From DASXIW01 sp036497785 (lineage in GTDB: Bacteria > Pseudomonadota > Alphaproteobacteria > Acetobacterales > Acetobacteraceae): DNA of 15,849 nt. The notes beneath the pieces are model-generated. The model was given only the letters and a program-made list of their open reading frames with translations. It was not told the origin of the DNA and made no database searches. Every line of letters begins with the position of its first letter. The stretch's first letter is position 1. The stretch is from positions 1 through 15,849 of the forward strand of contig DASXIW010000189.1 of NCBI GenBank assembly GCA_036497785.1, read 5' to 3'. The translations under genes and the position numbers were made by a program. This document shows positions 5,973 to 13,276 of this stretch, one piece after another.

Positions 5973-6659
5973 ATGATTGCGCTAATGGACCTGCCCCCTC
6001 CCCCACCCCAGAGCTCCCCGCCCGCGGTCGCGGCCCCGCCACGCGATTGCCCGGCCTGTCCGCGCCTTGTCGCCTATCGCGAGGCGAACCGGGCCGCCAA
6101 TCCGGACTGGTTCAACGGGCCCGTGCCGAGCTTCGGGCCGGCGGAAGCGCGGCTGCTGGTGGTGGGCATGGCGCCGGGGGTGAAGGGGGCGAATCGAACC
6201 GGGCGGCCCTTCACCGGCGACCATGCCGGTGTGCTGCTATACGAGACCTTGCTCCGGTTCGGACTGGCGGCAGGGGAATATCGTGCCGAGCCCGAGGACG
6301 GGCTGACACTAATCGACACGCGGATCGCCAATGCGGTGCGGTGCGTGCCGCCGGCCAATCTGCCGGAGCCCAAGGAGGTGACCACCTGCAACCGCTATCT
6401 GGTTGGCGAGTTGCATGGCATGCCCCGGCTGAAGGCGGTGCTGGCGCTGGGGGTGCTGGCGCATGCCGCGGTGCTGAAGGCTTGCGGCATTCCGCCGACC
6501 CGCATTCGCTTCAGCCATGGCGTGATGCATGAGCTGCCGGACGGCTTGATCCTGGCCAACAGCTATCACGTGTCCCGCTACAACACCTCGACCAAACGCC
6601 TGACGCCCGAAATGTTCGAAGCCGTGGTACTTTCGTTGAAGCAAAGACTAAACGGATAA
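5973..6659 (+). CDS. Uracil-DNA glycosylase, family 5 (UDGb-type, 4Fe-4S)
   Basis: Excises uracil (and in this family often hypoxanthine or xanthine) from DNA to start base-excision repair. The 228-residue product has four cysteines placed for a 4Fe-4S cluster: Cys26 and Cys29 in CPACPRL, Cys124 in NAVRCVPP and Cys139 in VTTCNRYL. The active-site motif is GMAPGVKGANRTGRPFTGD (65-83). In the family 5 form an alanine replaces the catalytic Asp or Asn of other UDG families, as here. The C-terminal motif is SYHVSRYNTSTKRLT, compared with the usual HPSRxNTxTxRLT; the Pro to Val change after His199 is unusual but His is kept. A proline-rich head of about 22 residues precedes the first cysteine pair. 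ATG 5973-5975 lacks a clear ribosome-binding site, and ATG 5985-5987 is an alternative. It is monocistronic and ends at a hairpin facing the convergent hydrolase gene. Confidence 0.9.
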   Translation: MIALMDLPPPPPQSSPPAVAAPPRDCPACPRLVAYREANRAANPDWFNGPVPSFGPAEARLLVVGMAPGVKGANRTGRPFTGDHAGVLLYETLLRFGLAAGEYRAEPEDGLTLIDTRIANAVRCVPPANLPEPKEVTTCNRYLVGELHGMPRLKAVLALGVLAHAAVLKACGIPPTRIRFSHGVMHELPDGLILANSYHVSRYNTSTKRLTPEMFEAVVLSLKQRLNG

Positions 6660-6691
6660 AAGTTTTTTGGTTCTTTTTTTCAAAAAAGAAC
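6657..6691. terminator. AT-rich bidirectional hairpin between convergent genes, likely dispersed repeat
   Basis: GTTCTTTTTT (6670-6679) and AAAAAAGAAC (6682-6691) are perfect 10-bp arms around a 2-base centre, preceded by AGTTTTTTGG (6661-6670). It begins at the stop of the uracil-DNA glycosylase gene and ends 16 bp before the stop of the convergent hydrolase gene, so it is placed to end both transcripts. On the minus strand the hairpin is followed by CAAAAAACTTTT. The block is a sharp AT island in GC-rich DNA. From memory, the same block recurs in many Acetobacteraceae intergenic regions, where its minus-strand translation reads LFFFEKKNQKTF; that recollection is not verified here. Confidence 0.7.
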
Positions 6692-6706
6692 AGCTTCCCT
6701 TTTGCA

Positions 6707-7465
6707 TCAGCCCATAAAGACCTCAGCCACGGCGAGGAAGCCTTCCGGATTGTCCGCGTGCAGCCAGTGGCCAGCATTCTTAAGGGTGACGAATTTGGCG
6801 GCCGGGAATTGGGCGGTGATGGCCGGGCGGTGCTCGGCGCGGATATAGTCGGAGCGTTCGCCGCCCAGGAACAGGGTTGGGCCGGGATATGGGGGTAAAG
6901 CGGTCGCTGGCCAGTCCTCGATATCCGGCAGGCCGGCGGCGATCTCGGTGAGGCCGATCTTCCAGGCGGGCGCGCTGCCGAGACGCAGGTTCTGTAGCAG
7001 GAAGCCGCGTACTCCCGCAGATTCGACCGCGCCGGACAAGGCGGCATCGGCCTCGGCGCGGGTCAGGCCGGGATGCAGGCCGAGCCCGGCCATGGCGCTG
7101 ATGTAGCCCGCGAAATGGGTGGGGTAGTGAACCGGGGCAATGTCGGCGACGAGCAGGCGGGAGACGGCGCCGGGCGCGTGCAGCGCCGTGGCCATGGCTG
7201 CCTTGCCGCCCATGGAGTGGCCCAGCAGGGCGCAGGGCGTGGCTTCGTGGTGGCGCAGCGTCTCCAGCACGTCGGCGGCCATTTCGGGATAGGTCATGCC
7301 CTGGGCGTGGGGGCTTGCGCCGTGGTTGCGCAGGTCGAGCGCGACGACGCGAAAGCGTGCGGCGAGGCGCTTCTGGATGGCGCCGAAATTGCCGGCCTGG
7401 CCGAACAGGCCGTGCAGCAGGACCAAAGGCGGGCCGTCGCCCCGGATGACCGCATTGAGGATCAT
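6707..7465 (-). CDS. Alpha/beta hydrolase, YbfF/ABHD11-like esterase
   Basis: The 252-residue cytoplasmic protein has the alpha/beta-hydrolase fold. The oxyanion-hole motif is LLHGLFGQAGNF (16-27), followed by DLRNHGASPHAQGMTYPEMA (44-63), a signature of the YbfF/ABHD11 subgroup. The nucleophile is Ser84 in LGHSMGGKAAM and the likely base is His233 in NAGHWLHADNP; the acid is probably Asp207 or Asp108. YbfF acts on acyl esters such as acyl-CoA in vitro; the natural substrate here is not predictable. The start is ATG 7463-7465, 7 bp after the stop of the quinone oxidoreductase gene, with AGG eight bases before it, so the two form an operon. No signal peptide is seen. Transcription should end at the hairpin at 6657-6691. 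Confidence 0.9.
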   Translation of the reverse strand: MILNAVIRGDGPPLVLLHGLFGQAGNFGAIQKRLAARFRVVALDLRNHGASPHAQGMTYPEMAADVLETLRHHEATPCALLGHSMGGKAAMATALHAPGAVSRLLVADIAPVHYPTHFAGYISAMAGLGLHPGLTRAEADAALSGAVESAGVRGFLLQNLRLGSAPAWKIGLTEIAAGLPDIEDWPATALPPYPGPTLFLGGERSDYIRAEHRPAITAQFPAAKFVTLKNAGHWLHADNPEGFLAVAEVFMG

Positions 7466-7472
7466 CGCTGGC

Positions 7473-8474
7473 CTAATGGGTCACGCTGAGCATGATCTTG
7501 CCGATATGGACGCCGCTTTCCATCAGCGCATGGGCGGCGGCGGCCTGCTCGATCGGGAAGACCCGGTGGATGACCGGGGCGCAGCGTCCGGCGTCCAGCA
7601 CCGGCCAGATCTTGGCGCGCAGCTCGGCGGCGATGGCGGCTTTCTGGGCGGTGCCGCGGGGGCGCATGGTGGAGCCGGTGACGGTCAGGCGGCGGAGCAT
7701 GATCGGCAGAAGGTCCAGGCCATCGAGTTTGGAGCCGCCGAGGAAGGCGATCTGCACAAGGCGGCCCTCCATGGCGAGGCTGCGGAGATTGTCGTGGAAA
7801 TACGGGGCGCCGACCATGTCCAGAACCACGTCCACGCCGTGACCGTTGGTGAGGGTTTTCAGCTCGGCCTGGAAGTCCTGGGTGCGGTAGTTGATGGCGG
7901 TGGCGCCGAGGTGGCGACAGAATTCGACTTTCGCCTCCGATCCGGCGGTGGTGTAGGCGGTGGCGCCGAATTCGCGGGCGAGCTGGATGGCAGTGACGCC
8001 GATCCCGGAGGTGCCGCCATGGACCAGCACGGTCTCGCCTTGGGAGAGCCGGCCCAGCATGAACAGATTGGCCCAGACGGTGAAATAGGTTTCTGGCACC
8101 GCGGCGGCGCGGATGGCGTCGTAGCCGCGCGGCCAGGGCAGTGTCTGGGTTGCGGGGGCGGTGCAGTACTGGGCGTAGCCGCCGCCATTGGCGAGCGCGC
8201 AGACCAGGTCGCCGGGCTTGTAGGCGGTGCAGGCTGCGCCGACGGCGACCACCTCGCCGGCGACCTCCAGACCGATGATGGGGCTGGCGCCGGGCGGCGG
8301 AGGATAGGAACCGGCGCGCTGGGCGATGTCCGGGCGGTTGACGCCGGCGGCGGCGACGCGGATCAGCACTTCGTCGGGCCTGGGCCGGGGCACGGGGGCG
8401 GTGGCGGGCTTCAATATCTCAGGGCCGCCGGTGCCATCCGCGACAATCTGGATCATGGTTTCGGGCAGCGCCAT
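7473..8474 (-). CDS. NAD(P)H:quinone oxidoreductase, MDR superfamily (PIG3-like)
   Basis: The 333-residue cytoplasmic oxidoreductase is of the zinc-independent medium-chain dehydrogenase/reductase type. The N-terminal GroES-like domain contains EVLIRVAAAGVNRPDIAQR then AGSYPPPPGASPIIGLEVAG, the PIG3/TP53I3 signature. The NAD(P)-binding domain has VLVHGGTSGIGVTAIQLA, and NYRTQDF and VDVVLDMVGAPY follow as in family members. It lacks the zinc-ligand cysteines of alcohol dehydrogenases. Proteins of this group reduce quinones or enones with NADPH. The start is ATG 8472-8474 with AGGAG six bases upstream. The frame stays open to 8876, but upstream residues are low-complexity and overlap the divergent gene, so they were excluded. 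The alpha/beta hydrolase gene follows after 7 bp. Confidence 0.93.
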   Translation of the reverse strand: MALPETMIQIVADGTGGPEILKPATAPVPRPRPDEVLIRVAAAGVNRPDIAQRAGSYPPPPGASPIIGLEVAGEVVAVGAACTAYKPGDLVCALANGGGYAQYCTAPATQTLPWPRGYDAIRAAAVPETYFTVWANLFMLGRLSQGETVLVHGGTSGIGVTAIQLAREFGATAYTTAGSEAKVEFCRHLGATAINYRTQDFQAELKTLTNGHGVDVVLDMVGAPYFHDNLRSLAMEGRLVQIAFLGGSKLDGLDLLPIMLRRLTVTGSTMRPRGTAQKAAIAAELRAKIWPVLDAGRCAPVIHRVFPIEQAAAAHALMESGVHIGKIMLSVTH

Positions 8475-8592
8475 CTCTCGCTCCTGTGCGTTCGGTGTGC
8501 ATTTCCTCGACCGGGAGCCGGATATCGTCAAGCCTCCGGCTAAAGCGGGTTGCGCGGGCTCGGGGAAGGACGGACAATTCGCCCATGGGACA
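8475..8592. promoter_or_regulatory. Divergent promoter region with a 7-bp inverted repeat
   Basis: This 118-bp spacer lies between the quinone oxidoreductase gene (minus) and the binding-protein operon (plus). AGCCGGA (8516-8522) and TCCGGCT (8535-8541) form an inverted repeat with a 12-base spacer, suitable for a hairpin or a dimeric regulator. On the minus strand TTGACG (8526-8531 on the complement) resembles a -35, but no good -10 follows at 17 bases. No regulator gene is adjacent. Confidence 0.3.
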
Positions 8593-9915
8593 ATGGACGA
8601 CATGACTACCACCCGGCGGCGCGTGCTGCTCGGAACGGCGTTGGCCGCCGCTTGCGGCGTGGCGCGTGCGCAGAAGGCAAATACTCCGGCGACAAGAGAC
8701 GCCAAGGCGGCAGGTGGCCAGACGGCGCCCGCGACGGCACCGGCGATTGCACCGGCAACTGGGGCCAAACAGGCGGAGTCGCTGGTGATCGGGGCGCTGT
8801 TCCCGTTCTCCGGCGCGCTGGCGCTGCAAGGCGACGAGAGTTTCCGCGGGCTGGATCTGGCGACCGATGAGCGCAATGCGGCCGGGGGGCTGCTGGGGCA
8901 TCCGATCCGGCTGGCGCGCGGGGACGCGATGAATGCCGGCCAGGCGGTGTCCGAGACTCACCGGCTGATGGGGGCGGAGCATGTGGTCGCCATCTTCGGC
9001 GGCGGCCCGTCCAGCGTGTCGCTGGCGGCGAGCCAGCAGGCGGAGCTGGCGGGGACGCCGTTTTTCGAGCTGGCCGCGCCGGCGGATGCGATCACAGCGC
9101 GCGGGTTCAAATATCTGTTCCGCAGCTGCCCGACGGCGACGCAGCGGACCGCGCTGGCGGTGGATGCGGTGCCGGACATGCTGGCCAGGTTGTGGCGGGT
9201 GCGGGCGGCGACGCTGAAGATTGCGATCCTGCACGTGGACACGCTGAATGCGACGGCGACGGCGGCGTTGCAGGAGAAGCATGCGCAGGAGCGCAAGCTG
9301 ACGCTGATCGATAATTTGTCCTATGCGACGGGAACCACGGATTTGTCGCCCGCGATCCAGCGGCTGCGTGGCGACGGGGCGGATGTCGTGCTGCATACCG
9401 GGGCGGCCAACGACATTCCGCTGCTGTATCGCGGCATGGCCAAGGCTGGCTGGACGCCGCGCATGATCATCGGCTCGGCGGCGGATTACGCGCTGGGCGA
9501 TACGATGCAGGCGGTGGGGGCGGCGTTTCAGGGCACGATGAACGCGGATGTGACGCAGTACAAGGTCAACCCGGCTATCGCGCCCGGGGTGGCGGCGACG
9601 GCGGCGGCGTATCTGACCAAATACGGGGCGCCGCCACGGTCCGGCCAGAGCCTGGCGAGCTATGTGGGCGCGAAGCTGTTCTATGACGCGATCATGCGGG
9701 CGGGATCGACAGACAAGGACAAGATCCGGGCGGCGGTGTTGGCCACGGATGTCGCACCTGGCGGCACAGCAGCGGGGTGGGGTGGGATGTTCGACGCGAC
9801 GGGGCAGAATCTGCGCGCCCAGCCATTTCTGATGCAGTGGCGCGATGCAGTGCAGGTGACGGTGTTTCCGGAGATCGCGGCGGTGGCCCCGCCATCGGGA
9901 ACGCTGGGGGCATGA
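8593..9915 (+). CDS. ABC-type branched-chain amino acid/amide substrate-binding protein, Tat-exported
   Basis: The 440-residue periplasmic protein is of the LivJ/Peripla_BP_6 type. A twin-arginine signal (TTTRRRVLLGTALAAACGVARA, as blocks TTTRRRVLL and GTALAAACGVARA) suggests cleavage after residue 26. No lipobox is present. Residues 27-58 form an A/P/T-rich linker. The binding domain starts at SLVIGALFPFSGALALQGDE and continues with family blocks such as AAGGLLGHPIRL, VVAIFGGGPSSVSLAASQ and GADVVLHTGAANDIPLLYRG. The family binds amino acids, amides, urea or aromatic acids; the ligand here is unknown. The start is ATG 8593-8595; ATG 8602-8604 is an equal alternative and keeps the Tat motif. 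Its stop overlaps the MFS start by 4 bp. No ABC permease or ATPase gene is present in the window, which is unusual. Confidence 0.88.
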   Translation: MDDMTTTRRRVLLGTALAAACGVARAQKANTPATRDAKAAGGQTAPATAPAIAPATGAKQAESLVIGALFPFSGALALQGDESFRGLDLATDERNAAGGLLGHPIRLARGDAMNAGQAVSETHRLMGAEHVVAIFGGGPSSVSLAASQQAELAGTPFFELAAPADAITARGFKYLFRSCPTATQRTALAVDAVPDMLARLWRVRAATLKIAILHVDTLNATATAALQEKHAQERKLTLIDNLSYATGTTDLSPAIQRLRGDGADVVLHTGAANDIPLLYRGMAKAGWTPRMIIGSAADYALGDTMQAVGAAFQGTMNADVTQYKVNPAIAPGVAATAAAYLTKYGAPPRSGQSLASYVGAKLFYDAIMRAGSTDKDKIRAAVLATDVAPGGTAAGWGGMFDATGQNLRAQPFLMQWRDAVQVTVFPEIAAVAPPSGTLGA

Positions 9916-11471
9916 CCGATATCCGTACCGCGCCGGCAGATCCGGGCACAGCGCCCACCGCGCAATTGCGCACGGTGCTGGCCGGCGCGCTGCTGGCGAT
10001 GGTGTTGGCCGCACTGGATCAGAATATCGTCAACACCGCCCTGCCCCGCATCGTGGGCGATCTGGGGGGCATGGCGCATCTGTCCTGGGTGGTGACGGCG
10101 TTCATGCTGTGCTCGACCATCACCACGCCGATCTATGGCAAGCTGTCCGACATCTACGGGCGGCGGACGCTGTTTTTCGTGGCGATCCTGGTGTTCATGG
10201 CCGGGTCGCTGGCCTGCGGGGCGGCGCAGTCCATGGGGCAGTTGATCGGGTTCCGGGCGTTGCAGGGGCTTGGCGCGGGCGGCCTGCTGGTGCTGGCGCA
10301 GGCGGCGATCGGCGACGTGGTCTCGCCGCGCGACCGGCCGCGCTACCAGGGCCTGTTCACAGGGGCCTTCGCCCTGTCGAGCGTGGCCGGACCGCTGCTG
10401 GGCGGCATCATCACCCAGGCATTCACCTGGCGCTGGGTGTTCTATGTCAATCTGCCGGTGGGCGTGCTGGCCCTGACGATGATCGCGATCGGGCTGCGCC
10501 GGCCGCCTTCGCGCAAGCAGCGATCGATCGACTATATGGGCACGGTGCTGCTGGCCGGCACCACGGCCTCATTGCTGCTGCTGCTCGCCTGGGGCGGCAA
10601 CGAGTTTCCCTGGGCGTCCGCCGACACGACGATGCTGCTGGTGGCGATCGCGACGTTCCTGGGCCTGTTCCTGTGGCAGGAAACCCGCGCGGCGGAGCCG
10701 CTGATCCGCCTTGCGCTGTTCCGCAACAGCGTGTTCGCGCGCGGCGTGGTGGTGGGCGGGATGATGACGTTCGCCATGCTGGGCTCGACGGTGTTCCTGC
10801 CGCTGTATTTCCAGTTGGTGCTTGGCATGGCGCCGGCTCGGGCGGGGGCGATGCTGATACCGCAGGTGGTGGGCATGCTGCTGAGTTCGGTGATCGGGGG
10901 CCGGATCGTCTCGCGGCTGGGGCATAACCGGCCATTCCTGCTGGCGGGCATCGGGCTGGAGGCGGTGGCGCTGGCGAGCCTGGCGGGGTTCGCCTATCTG
11001 GGCGCGGCACCCGCCTTGTTCCTGGTGTCGATGGGTGGGCTGGGGCTGGGCATGGGGATGGGCATGCCGAATCTGACGACGGCGGTGCAGAACGCGGTCA
11101 GCCATGCCGAGCTGGGTGCGGCGACCGGGGCGATGACGTTCGTGCGCTCCCTGGGCGGCGCGGTGGGTGTCGCGACGTCGGGGACGATCATGACGGCACG
11201 GCTGAACGCGGCGCTGGCGGGTATCGGGGGCAGCGTGAACGTGCGGGCGTTGAGCGAGCACGGAATACAGGCACTGGCGGAGCTGACTAAGGTGCAGCAG
11301 GCCGCCGTGGGCGCTGCGTACCGCACCGCGCTGACCGGGTGCTTCCTGCTGAGCGGCGTGGTGATGAGCGGCGCCTTCGTGCTGGTGTGGGGGCTGCCCG
11401 AGATCACTCTGCGCAGCCGAGTTGACGAGACGGACATGGTCCAGCGGGCGCCGATACGGCAATCATCCTGA
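9912..11471 (+). CDS. MFS transporter, DHA2 (EmrB/QacA) family, 14 TM
   Basis: The 519-residue inner-membrane carrier belongs to the drug:H+ antiporter-2 group. The first membrane segment carries LDQNIVNTALPRIVGDLGG (35-53), with Asp36, a DHA2 signature. Motif A is GKLSDIYGRRTLF (76-88) in the loop between TM2 and TM3. Hydrophobic segments spread over the whole length fit 14 TM helices, the usual DHA2 number, and 500-520 residues is standard. The family exports drugs, dyes and metabolites by proton antiport; a direction or substrate cannot be read here. The start ATG 9912-9914 overlaps the stop of the binding-protein gene (ATGA), indicating translational coupling. The hydantoinase B gene follows 44 bp later on the same strand. 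Fusion of its role with the binding protein is inference only. Confidence 0.93.
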   Translation: MTDIRTAPADPGTAPTAQLRTVLAGALLAMVLAALDQNIVNTALPRIVGDLGGMAHLSWVVTAFMLCSTITTPIYGKLSDIYGRRTLFFVAILVFMAGSLACGAAQSMGQLIGFRALQGLGAGGLLVLAQAAIGDVVSPRDRPRYQGLFTGAFALSSVAGPLLGGIITQAFTWRWVFYVNLPVGVLALTMIAIGLRRPPSRKQRSIDYMGTVLLAGTTASLLLLLAWGGNEFPWASADTTMLLVAIATFLGLFLWQETRAAEPLIRLALFRNSVFARGVVVGGMMTFAMLGSTVFLPLYFQLVLGMAPARAGAMLIPQVVGMLLSSVIGGRIVSRLGHNRPFLLAGIGLEAVALASLAGFAYLGAAPALFLVSMGGLGLGMGMGMPNLTTAVQNAVSHAELGAATGAMTFVRSLGGAVGVATSGTIMTARLNAALAGIGGSVNVRALSEHGIQALAELTKVQQAAVGAAYRTALTGCFLLSGVVMSGAFVLVWGLPEITLRSRVDETDMVQRAPIRQSS

Positions 11472-11515
11472 CCAAGATTTCCCAGACCACGCCCAGGCTC
11501 ATAGGCTGCTCCCCG

Positions 11516-13276
11516 ATGCATGATCCCATAACCGAGGAATTGTTTCGCAACGCTATCGTCGCGTTGGGCGACGAGATGGCGCTGACTATTTATCGCGCCG
11601 CCTATTCCGGCGTGCTGAAGAACATCATGGATTATTCCACCGCCATCTGCGACGCGCAGGGACGGCTGGTGGCGCAGGGGCTGAGCCTGCCCGGGCATTT
11701 GTGTTCCATTCCCAGCGCGCTGCAATCCTGCCTGCGGCATTTCGGGGACGATATCGCCGAGGGCGATATCCTGACGTTGAACGACCCCTATGACGGGGGC
11801 ATGCATTTGCCGGATATTTTCGTCTTTCGCCCGATCTTCGCCGACGGCAAGCCGATCGTCTGGGCGGCGACGATCTGCCACCACACCGATGTGGGCGGCC
11901 GCGTGCCCGGATCGAATGCCTCCGACAGCACCGAGATCTTTGCCGAAGGGCTGCGATTGCCGCCGCTGAAGCTGCTTGAACGCGGCGTGCCGAACGCGAC
12001 GCTGATGCGCATCATCGAACGCAATGTGCGGCTGCCCCAGCGTGTGATGGGCGATCTGCGCGCGCAGCTCGCCGCCTGCGAGATCGCGGCGCGCGGTCTG
12101 GGCGAGCTGCTGGCGCGGCACAAGGCGGATGGGCTGCGGGCGCTGATGGACGCGACCATGGCGCATAGCGAGCGGCTGACGCGGCATTGCCTGGCGGAGT
12201 TGCCGGATGGCGAGGCCACGTTCACCGACTGGATCGACGACGACCAGATCGATGCCGGGGTGCCGATCAAGCTGGTCTGCACCGTGCGCAAATCGAGCGA
12301 GCATATGCGCTTCGACTGGACCGGCTCCTCGCCGCAGGTGAAGGGCGCGATCAACAACACCTGGAGCTATACCGCCGGCGCGAGCTTCACCGCCGCGAAA
12401 TCCGTGCTGTCCGTCAACATGCCGAACAATGACGGCGTGTTCCGCTGCATCGAGGTGGTGGCGCCGCCCGGCACGGTGACGAACGCGCTGCCGCCGGCCG
12501 CCTGTGCCGCGCGCGGGCTGACTGGGTTTCGCGCCGCCGATTGCGCCTTCGGGGCGCTGGCCAAGCTGTATCCGCAACTGGTCTATGCGGCGTCCGACGG
12601 GGGAAATACCGGCATCACCATTGGCGGTTACGACGAGGCGAGAAAGCCTTTCATCTATGTCGATTTCCTGTCCGGCGCCTGGGGCGGCCGGCCCTGGGCG
12701 GACGGGCTCGATGGCAACACCAACATGTTCGCCAATATGGCGAGCTTCAGCATCGAGGTGATCGAGGCGGAGAATCCGCTGGAGGTGCTGGATTACGAAA
12801 TGGTGCCGGATACCGGCGGCCCCGGCCAGTTCCGTGGCGGCGTGAGCCTGCGGCGGACATGGCGGATGCTGGCGCAGGAAGGCATATTGCAAGTGCGCGC
12901 GGACCGGCACACCCATCGGCCCTACGGGCTGCAAGGCGGCGGCCCCGGCACGCCGAGCCTGAATGCGCTGGACGACGAAACGCTGCCGGCGAAGCTGACC
13001 ATGAGGCTGACGCGCGGCCAGGTGTTCCGGCACGAACTGCCCGGCGCGGGCGGATGGGGACCGCCGCTGGAGCGGGCGCTGGATCTGGTGGCCAAGGATC
13101 TGCGCGACGGGCTGGTCACGATCGAGGGCGCGGCGCGGGATTACGGCGTAGTGGCGAAGGGCGAGCCGCCGGTGATCGACGAGACGGCGACGCGCGAATT
13201 GCGCGAGCGGCTGCGCGCCAGCCGCGCGCCAGCGCCCGATGTGGCCTGGCAGCCACTGGACGGAGCGCGGGGATGA
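11516..13276 (+). CDS. hyuB: Hydantoinase B/oxoprolinase family protein
   Basis: The 586-residue cytoplasmic subunit is of the ATP-dependent hydantoinase/5-oxoprolinase/acetone carboxylase superfamily. It begins with DPITEELFRNAIVALGDEMA and continues with AYSGVLKNIMDYSTAICDA, both typical of HyuB. Family blocks LNDPYDGGMHLPDIFVF (about 88-104) and HHTDVGGRVPGS (about 122-133) hold His and Asp residues that may bind metal. DTGGPGQFRGGVSLRR (about 439-454) is the usual C-terminal glycine block. Length is typical (500-600). It should pair with HyuA, which follows with a 4-bp overlap, and the pair uses ATP to open or carboxylate its substrate. The start ATG 11516-11518 has only a weak AGG about 12 bases upstream. 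The actual substrate (hydantoin, 5-oxoproline, acetophenone or other) cannot be assigned. Confidence 0.93.
   Translation: MHDPITEELFRNAIVALGDEMALTIYRAAYSGVLKNIMDYSTAICDAQGRLVAQGLSLPGHLCSIPSALQSCLRHFGDDIAEGDILTLNDPYDGGMHLPDIFVFRPIFADGKPIVWAATICHHTDVGGRVPGSNASDSTEIFAEGLRLPPLKLLERGVPNATLMRIIERNVRLPQRVMGDLRAQLAACEIAARGLGELLARHKADGLRALMDATMAHSERLTRHCLAELPDGEATFTDWIDDDQIDAGVPIKLVCTVRKSSEHMRFDWTGSSPQVKGAINNTWSYTAGASFTAAKSVLSVNMPNNDGVFRCIEVVAPPGTVTNALPPAACAARGLTGFRAADCAFGALAKLYPQLVYAASDGGNTGITIGGYDEARKPFIYVDFLSGAWGGRPWADGLDGNTNMFANMASFSIEVIEAENPLEVLDYEMVPDTGGPGQFRGGVSLRRTWRMLAQEGILQVRADRHTHRPYGLQGGGPGTPSLNALDDETLPAKLTMRLTRGQVFRHELPGAGGWGPPLERALDLVAKDLRDGLVTIEGAARDYGVVAKGEPPVIDETATRELRERLRASRAPAPDVAWQPLDGARG

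Noticed and set aside
4926..6659. NYN nuclease, CcdA remnant and uracil-DNA glycosylase as a defence island
   Set aside because: The genes do not form an operon, the antitoxin is broken and without toxin, and both NYN and UDG proteins have ordinary housekeeping explanations.
8475..8876. N-terminal extension of the quinone oxidoreductase to 8876
   Set aside because: The extra residues are antisense to the Tat-signal gene, and ATG 8472-8474 has a proper AGGAG and the family N-terminus.
8419..10014. A 531-codon minus-strand open frame across the binding-protein gene
   Set aside because: Arginine/histidine-rich antisense shadow, overlapping three real genes.
10994..13033. A 679-codon minus-strand open frame across the MFS and hyuB genes
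   Set aside because: Low-complexity R/H/A/Q translation antisense to two strong coding regions; no family resemblance.
12541..13272. N-terminal extension of hyuA back to 12541 (926 residues)
   Set aside because: The added part is an out-of-frame reading of hyuB, and the phosphate-1 loop typical of the HyuA N-terminus follows ATG 13273.
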